DNA from: Vibrio sinaloensis DSM 21326
GTDB taxonomy: Bacteria; Pseudomonadota; Gammaproteobacteria; Enterobacterales; Vibrionaceae
NCBI RefSeq assembly: GCF_000189275.1
Contig: NZ_AEVT01000005.1
Coordinates: forward strand, 1-41,502
Reading direction: 5' to 3'
Length of the DNA stretch: 41,502 bases
In this document: piece after piece, positions 16,449 to 24,647 of the stretch
How positions within the stretch are numbered: the first letter of the stretch is position 1
Layout of the letters: the number at the start of each line of letters is the position of its first letter
Position numbers and translations under genes: made by a program
The notes under the pieces: generated by a model
Databases searched by the model: none
The model's input: only the letters and a program-made list of their open reading frames with translations
Told to the model about the DNA's origin: nothing

Positions 16449-17449
16449 TATAAATGTCTATCACAACGTGTATTGAGTAATTTAATTGGCTTACTAATGG
16501 GTAACTTCATCTCTTTACTCAAACGTTTAATCATTGCCTTATCGTCGTTATTTGTCTCTAAATGTTGCTCATTCAACAAAACGTTAATCATATTTTGTGA
16601 CGAGCCGAAGTGTTTATGGTTACTGTTCCAAATCCCTAAGTATAATTGTTTTAAAACCGCATATGTCGCCTTATCGACATGCTTTACCATAGAAGCCAAC
16701 ATGACCTCCGAGTAGCGACTGTTCTGGTTCATGTCGATACCAAAGGTATTAATTCGTTTTTCCATTGCAACTTGATAGATCGCTTCGTTAGCCGCCCCCG
16801 CTACGGGAAAAATAATGTCTATTCCCTGATTATACATTTCAATTGCTAGCTTTCGGGCCTGAGCTGTATCGGTCCAAGCCTTTGAGTCTTCACCTATGTA
16901 CTTAACATAGAAAGACGCATCAGGATTTGCTTGTTGCAAGCCTAACTCAAATCCACACTTAAAGTTGTTTACTGGCCTGCTGTTTAGACCGCCAATGAAA
17001 CCGACTTTATTCGATTTGGTCTTTACTCCTGCTAAATAGCCAATCGTATAGGCTGCGTGACTATGATCAAATATTATCCCAATGCTATTCGCGATGTCGT
17101 AACTGACGTCATAGAGAATAAAGCGCGTTCCAGGGTTTTGAGTAACGAATTGCTTTAAACCCTGCATGCCAGCAGCATAAACCAACAGTATAGGGTCGTA
17201 GCCTTGGGCGACCGCCGAGTTAATCCCATTAAGATAGTCATTATTATCGATGACTAACCGTGAAACAGGTATCTGTAACTTAGTTTGGGCTTTGCTAAGT
17301 CCATTATCTACTAGTTGTAAAAAGCTGCTTTCCTCAGGAGGTGACATATAAATCACCAAAGGTCTTATTTCAGACAACTTACCGTTGGCATTTGCAGCTT
17401 GCATTGAAGCCATTAGCATAAAGCAAGTCAACAAGACTAATGTTCGCAT
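16448..17449 (-). CDS. BMP/Med-family periplasmic substrate-binding protein
   Basis: The gene encodes a 333-residue protein with a signal peptide (about 1-21, ending QAANA) and a basic-membrane-protein (BMP, PnrA/Med-like) fold. Family-like pieces are YDPILLVYAAGMQGLK, TRFILYDVSYD, SHAAYTIGYLAGVKTKSNKV, GFIGGLN and IIFPVAGAANEAIYQVA. The signal peptide lacks a proper lipobox, so it is probably soluble in the periplasm. BMP proteins usually bind nucleosides for ABC import, but no permease or ATPase gene is near. The only partner is the diguanylate cyclase overlapping its stop codon (TAATG). I infer a sensory rather than transport role. Confidence 0.85.
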   Translation of the reverse strand: MRTLVLLTCFMLMASMQAANANGKLSEIRPLVIYMSPPEESSFLQLVDNGLSKAQTKLQIPVSRLVIDNNDYLNGINSAVAQGYDPILLVYAAGMQGLKQFVTQNPGTRFILYDVSYDIANSIGIIFDHSHAAYTIGYLAGVKTKSNKVGFIGGLNSRPVNNFKCGFELGLQQANPDASFYVKYIGEDSKAWTDTAQARKLAIEMYNQGIDIIFPVAGAANEAIYQVAMEKRINTFGIDMNQNSRYSEVMLASMVKHVDKATYAVLKQLYLGIWNSNHKHFGSSQNMINVLLNEQHLETNNDDKAMIKRLSKEMKLPISKPIKLLNTRCDRHL

Positions 17450-17622
17450 TGTTATTCTTATTATATTAGCCGTTATGTGTGCGAGTGTTATGCATCAAAG
17501 GCTGTTCAAAAACCAGACAGCGGATTTTATTGTAAGTTTAATTGTCATTCAATTGTCGTTGTCAAAAATTGTTGTTATTTAGCGATTATATCTAGTCTTG
17601 AGATCTCTCGCAGAGAATTAGC

Positions 17623-18228
17623 TCATTTTAGTGTCTGGTAACCCGAATAAATTCTCGTAAAAGTGGTGAACCAACATGCGGAACCAAATAGGTATGCAAT
17701 GGTAGAAAAATGATTTGGAAGCAGGCAGAAAAGGATGAAACAGGCAATGGTTTCAGTCCCTTCAGTTAAGCCACTCATATAGTAAAGTGATTTATTTTTG
17801 TAAACGGGATTTTCAATACCGCGTTTATTCGCCATGACAGCAAAAGCGAGAAAACTGCTGCCTGTGCCAATAAACGAAAATATCAGAAATGCTGCCGCTA
17901 ATGCATTTTGCTCGGGAACGGCGACAGCAAAGCCAAAGGGAATTAAGGAGTAAAACAGAAAATCCAGACTGATATCGAGAAAACCACCCGCGTCAGTGAT
18001 GCCTTGAATACGAGCTAGAGCCCCATCTAAACCATCGGCAATACGATTTAGTAGAATGAATACAAGAGCAAGCCAATAGTTTTGCCAAACAAGAGCCGGA
18101 AATGCCATACAGCCTAAAACAAAGCCTAGCAAGGTTACTTGATTTGCATTGACTCCATAGGTCGCAAGGCGACCTGCGATAGAAGTTAAAGGAGAACGAA
18201 TAATTTTAATACTGTATCGGTCAAGCAT
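17623..18228 (-). CDS. ynjF: CDP-alcohol phosphatidyltransferase, YnjF-like
   Basis: This is an integral membrane enzyme that would transfer a phosphatidyl group from CDP-diacylglycerol to an alcohol. The family motif is complete: DGLDGALARIQG followed by GGFLDISLD, giving the D-x2-DG-x2-AR-x8-G-x3-D-x3-D pattern with all four Asp. Several hydrophobic helices follow in 201 residues. It is the last gene of a four-gene minus-strand operon and overlaps the ATPase gene by 8 bases. E. coli has the same neighbours (ynjB, ynjC, ynjD, ynjF), though its alcohol substrate is not established. Confidence 0.85.
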   Translation of the reverse strand: MLDRYSIKIIRSPLTSIAGRLATYGVNANQVTLLGFVLGCMAFPALVWQNYWLALVFILLNRIADGLDGALARIQGITDAGGFLDISLDFLFYSLIPFGFAVAVPEQNALAAAFLIFSFIGTGSSFLAFAVMANKRGIENPVYKNKSLYYMSGLTEGTETIACFILFCLLPNHFSTIAYLFGSACWFTTFTRIYSGYQTLK

Positions 18229-18868
18229 TGGAGAGGTTCCAGATCAGTTTTATTTGTTGGGCTCGAGTCGGAATATCATCTTCATCATGGGTCACGAGCA
18301 AGCAGGGGATATTGGCTGCTTGGAGCTGAGCGAATACCCACTCGCGAAATTGGATCCGGAGTGTTTTGTCGAGTTTACTGAAAGGTTCATCGAGCAGTAC
18401 AGCGGATGGTTGGGCTAACAGTGTTCTCACTAGGCTGACACGAGCTTTCTGCCCGCCAGATATTTGCTCTGGGTAAGAGTCTGCTATTTGTTTTAATCCT
18501 ACCCGCTCTAGTGCGTACTTCGCTTGCTGCTCTCTCTCCTGCTTCTTTAACTGGTTGGGTAGTGCATAGGCAAGGTTTTGCCAAATGTTTAGATGAGGAA
18601 AAAGAAGATCATCTTGAAATAAGAACCCGATTTTTCTTTGATGAGCGGGCAGTTGTGTTATAGCGACATCGTTGAGTGTGACCTCTCCTTGAAACTGGAA
18701 ATCATCAGCTAAGTGGCCAGCGATTAGGCTTAACAGCGTAGACTTGCCACACCCGCTCGGCCCCATTACAACACCAATAGTGCCAGGTTCGATAGCAAAT
18801 GATGTTGGTTCAAAGAGTAGGTGTCCGGAATTATCATGGATGACGAGGTTTTCGAGACGAAGCGTCAT
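18221..18868 (-). CDS. ynjD: ABC transporter ATP-binding protein, YnjD-like
   Basis: This is the cytoplasmic ATPase of the importer. Walker A is MGPSGCGKSTLLSL, the Q-loop lies at GFLFQDDLLFPHLN, the signature is ISGGQKARVSLVR, and Walker B is AVLLDEPFSKLD, followed by the switch His in LLVTHDEDD. The 215-residue length is short, with no regulatory tail, as in YnjD. AAGGAG is placed about ten bases before the ATG. It overlaps the permease gene by 35 bases. Confidence 0.92.
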   Translation of the reverse strand: MTLRLENLVIHDNSGHLLFEPTSFAIEPGTIGVVMGPSGCGKSTLLSLIAGHLADDFQFQGEVTLNDVAITQLPAHQRKIGFLFQDDLLFPHLNIWQNLAYALPNQLKKQEREQQAKYALERVGLKQIADSYPEQISGGQKARVSLVRTLLAQPSAVLLDEPFSKLDKTLRIQFREWVFAQLQAANIPCLLVTHDEDDIPTRAQQIKLIWNLSNA

Positions 18869-20543
18869 GTGTGACCGACTCCTTATGTTGATTTTTACTT
18901 GTTATTGGACGCGTTTGAGCGAGGCGCCCTAGAGTTATGGCTGCTGTGAAAAACAAAAATGGCAGAACGGCTTGAAGCAGGCCATAGATAGCAGTAACGC
19001 GGCGATCAAATCCACTAGATAGAGCGACTGCTTCTGTCGTGATTGTTGCAACTCTGCCACCACCGAGCATCAATGTGGGTAAATATTGTGCCAAGCTGAC
19101 ACTTGCGCCTACAGCCCACGCAAACCAAATCGGTTTCAGTAATATTTTCGCTTTAATGGTGATAAACACATAGAACGGTGTTTTCCCTAAGCTCAACGCG
19201 GCGTTGGAATAGCCTTGATTATAACTACGCCACGGCCCATCGAGTGCTAAGTAAACGAATGGGAAAGCGAAGAATACATGCGACCAGATAACCCACAAAT
19301 AATAATGGTCACTGGCAAGGTATAGCGTCGTTATTTGCATACCAAATAATATTGATAACTGCGGTACCAGCATAGGAAGTGCAATAACGTAGCTCGGTAA
19401 ATGGAGTTTGTGCTTAATGCGGTATTCATGTGCAGTCAGTGATAAAAGCAGAGCGAAACAGGCTGTTATTACCGCAATGATGATGCTATCTGTGACGGTA
19501 GGTAAAACGCTGTCCCATTCATTGAGCCAAAAACGACCGCTTATTTGGCTTGGAAATAGATCTGGAAACCGCCAACGCTGAGCAAAAGACCAAATGAGCA
19601 TCAGGGGAAGTAGAATGAGATTTATGGCAATCACCAGTATCACGATTGGTGACCCTGGAACCCGGAAGCCAAATCGACCTGAATACTGCCACTGACTAAA
19701 ATGCGAGAGCAGGAAACGCTCCATCAAAACCACAAAAGCCAGTAATAGTGCAGCAATAACAAACAGCAACACTGCACCAGAAGCGGCACGAGGTAGCAAA
19801 GATAAATCTGGGTCGCTAAACCATTGCCATACGAGCATTGCGAGTGTCGGGGGTGTGTTTGGTCCCAAAAACAATGCAAAGTCGACAACAGAAGCACCGT
19901 AGGCGACAACCGCAAAGATAGGAAAGCGCATTTTCGCCAACCATTGAGGGAAGATTACTTTCCACCACGTTTGATAGGGTGAGTAACCGAGTGAGCTGCT
20001 TACCTTGATCGTGGCTTGTAGGTTCAGTTGCTGAAGGATCGGAATACTCATCAGCAGTAAAAACGGCAATTCTTTAATCGACAAGGCAATCGTTAGGCCT
20101 GCGGCGAAAGGGTCGTGCACCAACCAACTGGTCGAGAAATCATTCAGCTCAATGCCTGTTAGATAGGTAAAGCTTCGGGTAAACAGGCCTGTAGGAGCAA
20201 ATAGAAAGCTAAAACCGATAGCAAATGCGACGTGCGGAATAGCTAATAATGGTGATAGGGCGTTTTCAATTTTACGCCAATATCGTGACTGCCAAAATGC
20301 TTGCAGTACGATAAAGCACAAAAGCAGAGCAACATACGTGCTCAAAATAGACGAACTAATCGTCAGTAATGAAGAGCTTAAAAGCCCCGGCCATTCAACT
20401 AGGTGCTGATAGCCTGACAAAGAAAAACGGTTTAAGCCGATTGGAGGTATATAACTGAAGGACGAAAGCACGACACCTACAAGCCCCGGTATAGTGGGAG
20501 TAATGGCGATGATGATCAAAAATAAGTACGCAGCTCTAAACAT
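18834..20543 (-). CDS. ynjC: ABC transporter permease, two fused MetI-like domains, YnjC-like
   Basis: This inner-membrane protein of 569 residues has about twelve hydrophobic segments arranged as two copies of the MetI-type domain; each has an EAA-like loop (first: IKVSSSLGYSPYQTWWKVIF, second: NAALSLGKTPFYVFITIKAK). A fused two-domain permease is typical of the ynjC and thiamine/iron importer relatives. It lies between the binding protein (33 bases upstream) and the ATPase (35-base overlap). Confidence 0.9.
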   Translation of the reverse strand: MFRAAYLFLIIIAITPTIPGLVGVVLSSFSYIPPIGLNRFSLSGYQHLVEWPGLLSSSLLTISSSILSTYVALLLCFIVLQAFWQSRYWRKIENALSPLLAIPHVAFAIGFSFLFAPTGLFTRSFTYLTGIELNDFSTSWLVHDPFAAGLTIALSIKELPFLLLMSIPILQQLNLQATIKVSSSLGYSPYQTWWKVIFPQWLAKMRFPIFAVVAYGASVVDFALFLGPNTPPTLAMLVWQWFSDPDLSLLPRAASGAVLLFVIAALLLAFVVLMERFLLSHFSQWQYSGRFGFRVPGSPIVILVIAINLILLPLMLIWSFAQRWRFPDLFPSQISGRFWLNEWDSVLPTVTDSIIIAVITACFALLLSLTAHEYRIKHKLHLPSYVIALPMLVPQLSILFGMQITTLYLASDHYYLWVIWSHVFFAFPFVYLALDGPWRSYNQGYSNAALSLGKTPFYVFITIKAKILLKPIWFAWAVGASVSLAQYLPTLMLGGGRVATITTEAVALSSGFDRRVTAIYGLLQAVLPFLFFTAAITLGRLAQTRPITSKNQHKESVTHDASSRKPRHP

Positions 20544-20576
20544 CTGGCTCTCGTCTTTCAGTAATAAATATACGAC

Positions 20577-21719
20577 TTAGATGCCGTAACGTTTTTGCCA
20601 TTCAGCTTCTAATGCCGCTTGCCAACTTGGGTGCGGCTCTGCTACTGATTTGAATAGCTTGGTATTTTTTGCACTGCCAGTAATGTACTTATTTGCGAGA
20701 ACCGAAGGGTCTCCCCACACCGACAGATCACCTTTGCGAGATTGCGCTTCTGGGCTGAGTAAGAAGTTAATCGCGACCTGTGAGCCTGCTGAAGCGTTAG
20801 CGTTCCAAGGAATGGCTAAGAAGTGAATATTAGAGAGTGCACCCGCATCCATTGCGTAAGATTTGGTTGTTTCAGCCAAAGTTCCGTTGGCTTGAGCTGA
20901 GAAGACCGCGTTTGGGTTGAACGTTATCGCCAGATCGAGCTGCCCATCATCAAGTAGTTGGATGGTCTCAGCGGTACCCGATGGGAATTGTTGACCTTTG
21001 CGCCAAGCGACAGGGTGTAATTCATCAAGGTATTGCCACAGAGGAGCCGTTACTTGCTGAAAATTTGCTTTTTCAACTGGGAGGCTAAGGGCTTGATCAT
21101 TGGCGGTAAGTTCAATCAACAGCGCCTTAAGAAAGCTGGTGCCATGAAACTCAGGTGGTTTAGGGTAACTGATTTTATTCGGATAAGCCTTTGCGTAGCT
21201 TAATAGTTCACTAAAAGATGCTGGAGGATTATTTAAGATTTTTGAATCGTGAATGAATACGAGTTGACCCACTCCCCATGGCGCTTCCAACCCATCAGTA
21301 GGCTCCGAGAAATCGCTATCCACTGGCAGAGTTTTGTCGACGTATTGCCAGCTTGGCAATTGCTCTACAAATGGACCAAATAGCAGATCATTGGACTTCA
21401 TTGACTTAAAGTTTTCACCATTAATCCAAACCATATCGACACTACCACCGCTGTTCTTACCAGCCGCCTTTTCTGCGATAAGTCGCGTCGTTGTCTCTGC
21501 TATATCGGTTACTTTTACGTGTTTAAGGGTTACGCCGTAGTCTTTTTGCAGTTCACTGCCTGCCCAACGGATGTAGTTGTTGATCTCTTGGCTACCACCC
21601 CAGGCGTGAAAGTAGACCGTTTGGCCTTTTGCTTGTTCTGTAATCTGTTGCCAAGTGTCGTTAGCTAAAGTGCTGGCAGACGCCATCAATGTGAAGAGAA
21701 GAGTGATAAGCCTTGTCAT
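20577..21719 (-). CDS. ynjB: ABC transporter substrate-binding protein, YnjB-like
   Basis: This is a periplasmic binding protein of 380 residues with a signal peptide (about 1-19, MTRLITLLFTLMASASTLA). The N-terminal segment VYFHAWGGSQEINNYIRW and the later EAPWGVGQLVFIHDSKIL and AITFNPNAVFS match the YnjB group within the iron/thiamine/polyamine-type binding proteins. It is the first gene of the operon ynjB-ynjC-ynjD-ynjF. I looked for a thiamine (THI-box) riboswitch in the 195 bases upstream and saw none. The substrate is unknown. Confidence 0.9.
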   Translation of the reverse strand: MTRLITLLFTLMASASTLANDTWQQITEQAKGQTVYFHAWGGSQEINNYIRWAGSELQKDYGVTLKHVKVTDIAETTTRLIAEKAAGKNSGGSVDMVWINGENFKSMKSNDLLFGPFVEQLPSWQYVDKTLPVDSDFSEPTDGLEAPWGVGQLVFIHDSKILNNPPASFSELLSYAKAYPNKISYPKPPEFHGTSFLKALLIELTANDQALSLPVEKANFQQVTAPLWQYLDELHPVAWRKGQQFPSGTAETIQLLDDGQLDLAITFNPNAVFSAQANGTLAETTKSYAMDAGALSNIHFLAIPWNANASAGSQVAINFLLSPEAQSRKGDLSVWGDPSVLANKYITGSAKNTKLFKSVAEPHPSWQAALEAEWQKRYGI

Positions 21720-21866
21720 AACAATCCCTAGGTTAGTTGAAACTGGTTTAATTCATTCCATAGACCGGACAAACGGCCTTACCTATTCATTATGACGGAA
21801 AAAATTTAAATTTTTTATGTATTTGAAGGATTTGTTGGTGGAGTTTGAGCTCAGAAGCAGCAGACA

Positions 21867-21895
21867 TAAAAAAAGCAGCCTAAAAAGGCTGCTTT
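21867..21895 (-). terminator. Rho-independent terminator of the META-domain lipoprotein gene
   Basis: On the minus strand AAAGCAGCC, a six-base loop and GGCTGCTTT form a 9-bp stem (21887-21895 with 21872-21880), followed by a run of T. It lies about 20 bases past the stop of the lipoprotein gene and separates it from the ynjB operon. Confidence 0.92.
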
Positions 21896-21914
21896 CTAAA
21901 AGCGTCTATTTGGA

Positions 21915-22361
21915 TTAGTTTTTCCAATCGTTCAGTTTGAACGTAAGAGTATGAACGTCATTTTTGAGAACAAGTGAGTCTTTGGTAAGTGACACGTCAC
22001 TCCAATCAGTGAGAGTTTTTGAGAATGCGTTCTCAACATCCATTACGTCGCCGACACACATTTTCATTGTCATACCCATCTTGTCGATGCGCATTTGGTT
22101 GCCATTTAGCTCAGCTTGACCGAAGAAGTTGTTACAGCCAGCATTACCATTCGCCATCATCTTTTCACCGATCTCTAAACGAGGAGCTTGGTCGCGACCT
22201 TCAATTACGATGTCTTTGCCGTCAACACTTACTAGCTCCCAATTGTGGTGCTGTAAATCTTGCGCTGTGATTTTTTGCATGTTGTCACCATTGCTTGCAC
22301 AAGCTGTCATCAATACAGGTAGGGTGATTGCAGCAAGTAAAGTTTTTGGGCTAAGCTTCAT
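21915..22361 (-). CDS. META/HslJ-like lipoprotein
   Basis: This is a lipoprotein of 148 residues. The lipobox VLMTAC lies at residues 16-21. The META-domain signature is present: HNWELVSVDGK near the start, then NGNAGCNNFFGQAELNGN, and a late CVGDVMDVENAFSKTL segment. HslJ-type proteins sit in the outer membrane and have been linked to novobiocin resistance and stress; the role here is not known. I chose the ATG at 22361 because GGAG lies nine bases upstream and it gives a proper signal peptide; the open frame extends 17 codons further upstream without support. It is a single-gene unit with its own terminator. Confidence 0.86.
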   Translation of the reverse strand: MKLSPKTLLAAITLPVLMTACASNGDNMQKITAQDLQHHNWELVSVDGKDIVIEGRDQAPRLEIGEKMMANGNAGCNNFFGQAELNGNQMRIDKMGMTMKMCVGDVMDVENAFSKTLTDWSDVSLTKDSLVLKNDVHTLTFKLNDWKN

Positions 22362-22558
22362 AATAATCATCTCCAAAGTGTGGAAAATATGGCCGATAGG
22401 CTCGACAATCAATGCGGGCTAGTATAGTTAATAAAACACTGTTTTTGTCAGCGTTTAGTCATGGTTTAGTTTGAATTACATAGTGTCACTTGGCTTATGT
22501 GTACTTACGCATTCATCTTGTCTATATAAATGTTTCTTAACAATATAAGGGGGAGTCG

Positions 22559-22807
22559 ATGGAACAACTTGAATTTTTTACCGTCCCGAATCCTTGTGTT
22601 GGAGTGTGTACCGTAGATGAAAAAGGTTATTGTCGAGGTTGCATGCGTAAACGTGAAGAGCGTTTCCAATGGCTTGAAATGACGCCTGCCCAGCAATTAC
22701 ATGTCATCAAATTATGCAGACAGCGATATGTTAGAAAGCTACGTCAAGGGAACGCACCATCCTCTACACCACCCGATGGTGAGACGCCACAACAAGAACT
22801 TTTTTAA
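22559..22807 (+). CDS. DUF1289 family protein, first of two tandem copies
   Basis: This 82-residue cytoplasmic protein has the DUF1289 motif NPCVGVCTVDEKGYCRGC, giving C-x3-C-x7-C-x2-C, followed by RKREERFQWLEMTP. Four cysteines spaced this way suggest a metal or iron-sulfur site; no function is established. The ribosome site GGGGGAG just before ATG 22559 is very strong. A shorter relative lies 70 bases downstream. The C-terminal 25 residues (rich in Pro, Gln and Gly) are an extension not in the second copy. Confidence 0.88.
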   Translation: MEQLEFFTVPNPCVGVCTVDEKGYCRGCMRKREERFQWLEMTPAQQLHVIKLCRQRYVRKLRQGNAPSSTPPDGETPQQELF

Positions 22808-22877
22808 TTTCATGGCTTTACAGCGTATTCTCTATTGACTATACCTAAAATACGTAGTCTGTATTTTGAGGTGTAGT

Positions 22878-23066
22878 ATGGAGTTACGCAATCATGAGTT
22901 AAATCCATGTGTCGGCCATTGCCAAGTCAATCAACTGGGTGTTTGTATTGGGTGCGGTCGCACTCGCGAAGAGCGCTTCAGTTGGTATCAGCTTTCTCAT
23001 CAACAGCAAAGAGAGATCCTCATACGCATTTCTGCTGAATCTCTCTTCATCGATCCAGTGAACTAA
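22878..23066 (+). CDS. DUF1289 family protein, second tandem copy
   Basis: This 62-residue protein repeats the motif as NPCVGHCQVNQLGVCIGCG followed by RTREERFSWYQLS, so both copies keep C-x3-C-x7-C-x2-C and REERF. Start ATG 22878 has GAGG about seven bases before it; an in-frame TTG at 22866 is less likely. It ends directly against a convergent small gene (stop at 23066, facing stop at 23067). Function unknown. Confidence 0.85.
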   Translation: MELRNHELNPCVGHCQVNQLGVCIGCGRTREERFSWYQLSHQQQREILIRISAESLFIDPVN

Positions 23067-23288
23067 CTATTTCAATCCCCAGCGGTCGCTGACCCAGCCA
23101 CCCGCGTGTGCGTCAAAGTGATTTCCGGAGAAGCGTTGATTGGATTCGACGCTTTTTTCGCTTTCAGGCCGAGCGTCAATTAAATGTTGGATATAGTTTG
23201 CCATGGGATCACCGCAATGCAGCCGCTCTTGTCGAGTGGCAACCTCTTTGATCAGTTGAAGACGGTATGAATTACTGGCGCGTTTCAT
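23067..23288 (-). CDS. Conserved-looking hypothetical protein, 73 residues
   Basis: I do not recognise this family. The reason to call it is a near-perfect ribosome site, AAGGAGG, about eight bases before the ATG on the minus strand, and an open frame with balanced amino-acid use. The protein is soluble, basic at the N-terminus (MKRASNSYRLQLIKEVATRQ), with a middle HLIDARPESEKS and a Gly/Trp-rich end (AGGWVSDRWGLK). It has no signal peptide or membrane helix. Its stop abuts the stop of the facing DUF1289 gene. Confidence 0.6.
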   Translation of the reverse strand: MKRASNSYRLQLIKEVATRQERLHCGDPMANYIQHLIDARPESEKSVESNQRFSGNHFDAHAGGWVSDRWGLK

Positions 23289-23542
23289 TGGGTGATCCTC
23301 CTTGTTTGTGACACTAGTATGAAAAGTTAGATGCTGTACTTCATAACGTCAATGTGAACGGTTGGGTTTTTAGTACAATTCTCTATGATTGGAATTGATT
23401 CTCAGGTTTGTATTCTAATTATGGAAGGGTAAGTTGCTAAAATGTAGAATGTTTTACTAATTGGTTTGGTTCTAAAGTTCATAAAAATTTCACAATAAAA
23501 AATGCAGTGAAATGGAGAGAAGCTCGAAGGGAGAGGTGGATG

Positions 23543-23566
23543 CGAGCCTCACTAATGTGAAGCTCG
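23543..23566. repeat. Hairpin downstream of the LA_2272-type gene
   Basis: CGAGCCTCAC (23543-23552) pairs with GTGAAGCTCG (23557-23566) with one mismatch and a TAAT loop, just beyond the stop of the minus-strand gene. A second, weaker hairpin ATTTCAC/GTGAAAT (23487-23493, 23507-23513) followed on minus by a T-run lies further on. Together they probably end that transcript. Confidence 0.5.
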
Positions 23567-23577
23567 TTTGTTATATG

Positions 23578-24135
23578 CTACTTGGCGAAGTTGAAGATAG
23601 GGAAGCAAGGCAAAAAGCCATTGTCCGCACAATTAATGATGCCAACTTGTACACCATCTATCTTGCTGGTCTTATTAAAAATCCCTACCTGAACGGTTGA
23701 TTCAGATGAAAGGTTCACGGCACCAACATCAACCATAGTGTCGCCTTCTGAATAGTTAACAAAACTGACATTCGCACCTTTGACGTCGTTCGTTAAGTTT
23801 ACAGCCCCAAGATTAACGCCAGTAGTAAGGCCTTCATTCCAATTGAGTAAGCCTAGAGAAGCGCCTGTCATCTGTTGGTTAACCTTGGATGCACCAAGGA
23901 ACAGTCCAAAGTTTACGCCAGTTGTGGTGTTGGTCTCCGATATCCCGACCACCGCAAAGTCGACCCCTTTTAAGGTATCTACCTTGCCATGTAATGCCGA
24001 GAGACGCACTCCTGCCACATTGTCATTGTCTGGTGCGTTAAAATTATCGATAGAGGAAAACATCACAGGTGTAGCCGCGATCGTTAGCCCTGAGTAAAGC
24101 AAGCTGAATACTGCCGTTGTTAGTGTCTTTTTCAT
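23578..24135 (-). CDS. LA_2272-type surface-repeat protein
   Basis: This is a 185-residue exported protein. The signal peptide is MKKTLTTAVFSLLYSGLTIA (start chosen at 24135, with GGAG about six bases upstream; the longer frame has no support). The body is built of short repeats with the pattern G-x-N/S-x-G-L/A-x-N: GVNFGLFLGAS, GASLGLLNWNEG, GVNLGAVNLTND, GANVSFVNYSEG, VQVGIFNKTS, GVQVGIIN. The end FLPCFPIFNF matches the terminal block of LA_2272-type proteins, as I recall them. A beta-solenoid or beta-barrel fold in the outer envelope is likely. The function is not known. Confidence 0.72.
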   Translation of the reverse strand: MKKTLTTAVFSLLYSGLTIAATPVMFSSIDNFNAPDNDNVAGVRLSALHGKVDTLKGVDFAVVGISETNTTTGVNFGLFLGASKVNQQMTGASLGLLNWNEGLTTGVNLGAVNLTNDVKGANVSFVNYSEGDTMVDVGAVNLSSESTVQVGIFNKTSKIDGVQVGIINCADNGFLPCFPIFNFAK

Positions 24136-24211
24136 AACCACTCCACATAAAATGAGGTTTTGTTTTTTGCATGGGTCATCAAATTTGAATGACACACAAA
24201 GTATAGGCTAC

Positions 24212-24237
24212 AAAAAAGCCCCTAAAGTGAGGGGCTT
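24212..24237 (-). terminator. Rho-independent terminator of the yciI-lipoprotein operon
   Basis: On the minus strand AAGCCCCT (24230-24237) pairs with AGGGGCTT (24216-24223) around a six-base loop, followed by a T-run (complement of 24212-24217). It starts about 10 bases past the stop of the lipoprotein gene. Confidence 0.92.
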
Positions 24238-24246
24238 AAGAAATCA

Positions 24247-24645
24247 CTATTCGGAATCACATCGTTGAGCGCTAATAAGCTCATCAGCCATTAGTTGACC
24301 TCGAGTATTCCGCATTTTGATGCGATAAGTTAAACCAGCATCGAGGTTTGTTTTTATCGCTGGATTGGAGCAGTATGTGTTTATGCTGTAATTCAGGACC
24401 GCGGAGGTTGGTTTAGCACCTTGAGCATCTTGGTTGTAAACCATCATGATTTCTATCGTTGTGCCTTTCGCTGATGCACGCATGATGGACAAAGGACCTG
24501 CTTCTAGTGGTAACTCTGAAGAGAGCAATTGCGCTCGGTTATCCGCAAGCAACTCTAGGTGTTTTTGCTTCTGTGCTGAAGATGAACATCCCGCAAGAAC
24601 CGCTAGAACGGTGGCTAAAGCACCATATTTGAACAAGTTGATCAT
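24247..24645 (-). CDS. Small lipoprotein, possible type II secretion pilotin (AspS/GspS-beta-like)
   Basis: This is a 132-residue lipoprotein. The lipobox is VLAGC with Cys at residue 20. The body contains SELPLEAGPLSIMRASAKG, IEIMMVYN, LNYSINTYCSN and YRIKMRNTRGQLM, with one Cys in the middle and one near the end (AQRCDSE) that could form a disulfide. From memory this arrangement resembles the Vibrio AspS pilotin, which guides the type II secretin to the outer membrane. It lies two bases after yciI and is co-transcribed. I am only moderately sure of the family. Confidence 0.55.
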   Translation of the reverse strand: MINLFKYGALATVLAVLAGCSSSAQKQKHLELLADNRAQLLSSELPLEAGPLSIMRASAKGTTIEIMMVYNQDAQGAKPTSAVLNYSINTYCSNPAIKTNLDAGLTYRIKMRNTRGQLMADELISAQRCDSE

Positions 24646-24647
24646 GA

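Noticed and set aside
21720..21914. Thiamine riboswitch upstream of ynjB
   Set aside because: No CTGAGA-type THI-box elements are visible in the leader.
23512..23700. Plus-strand open frame of 62 residues
   Set aside because: It lies opposite the end of the LA_2272-type gene and its terminator hairpin, has no ribosome site, and its composition is that of a shadow frame.
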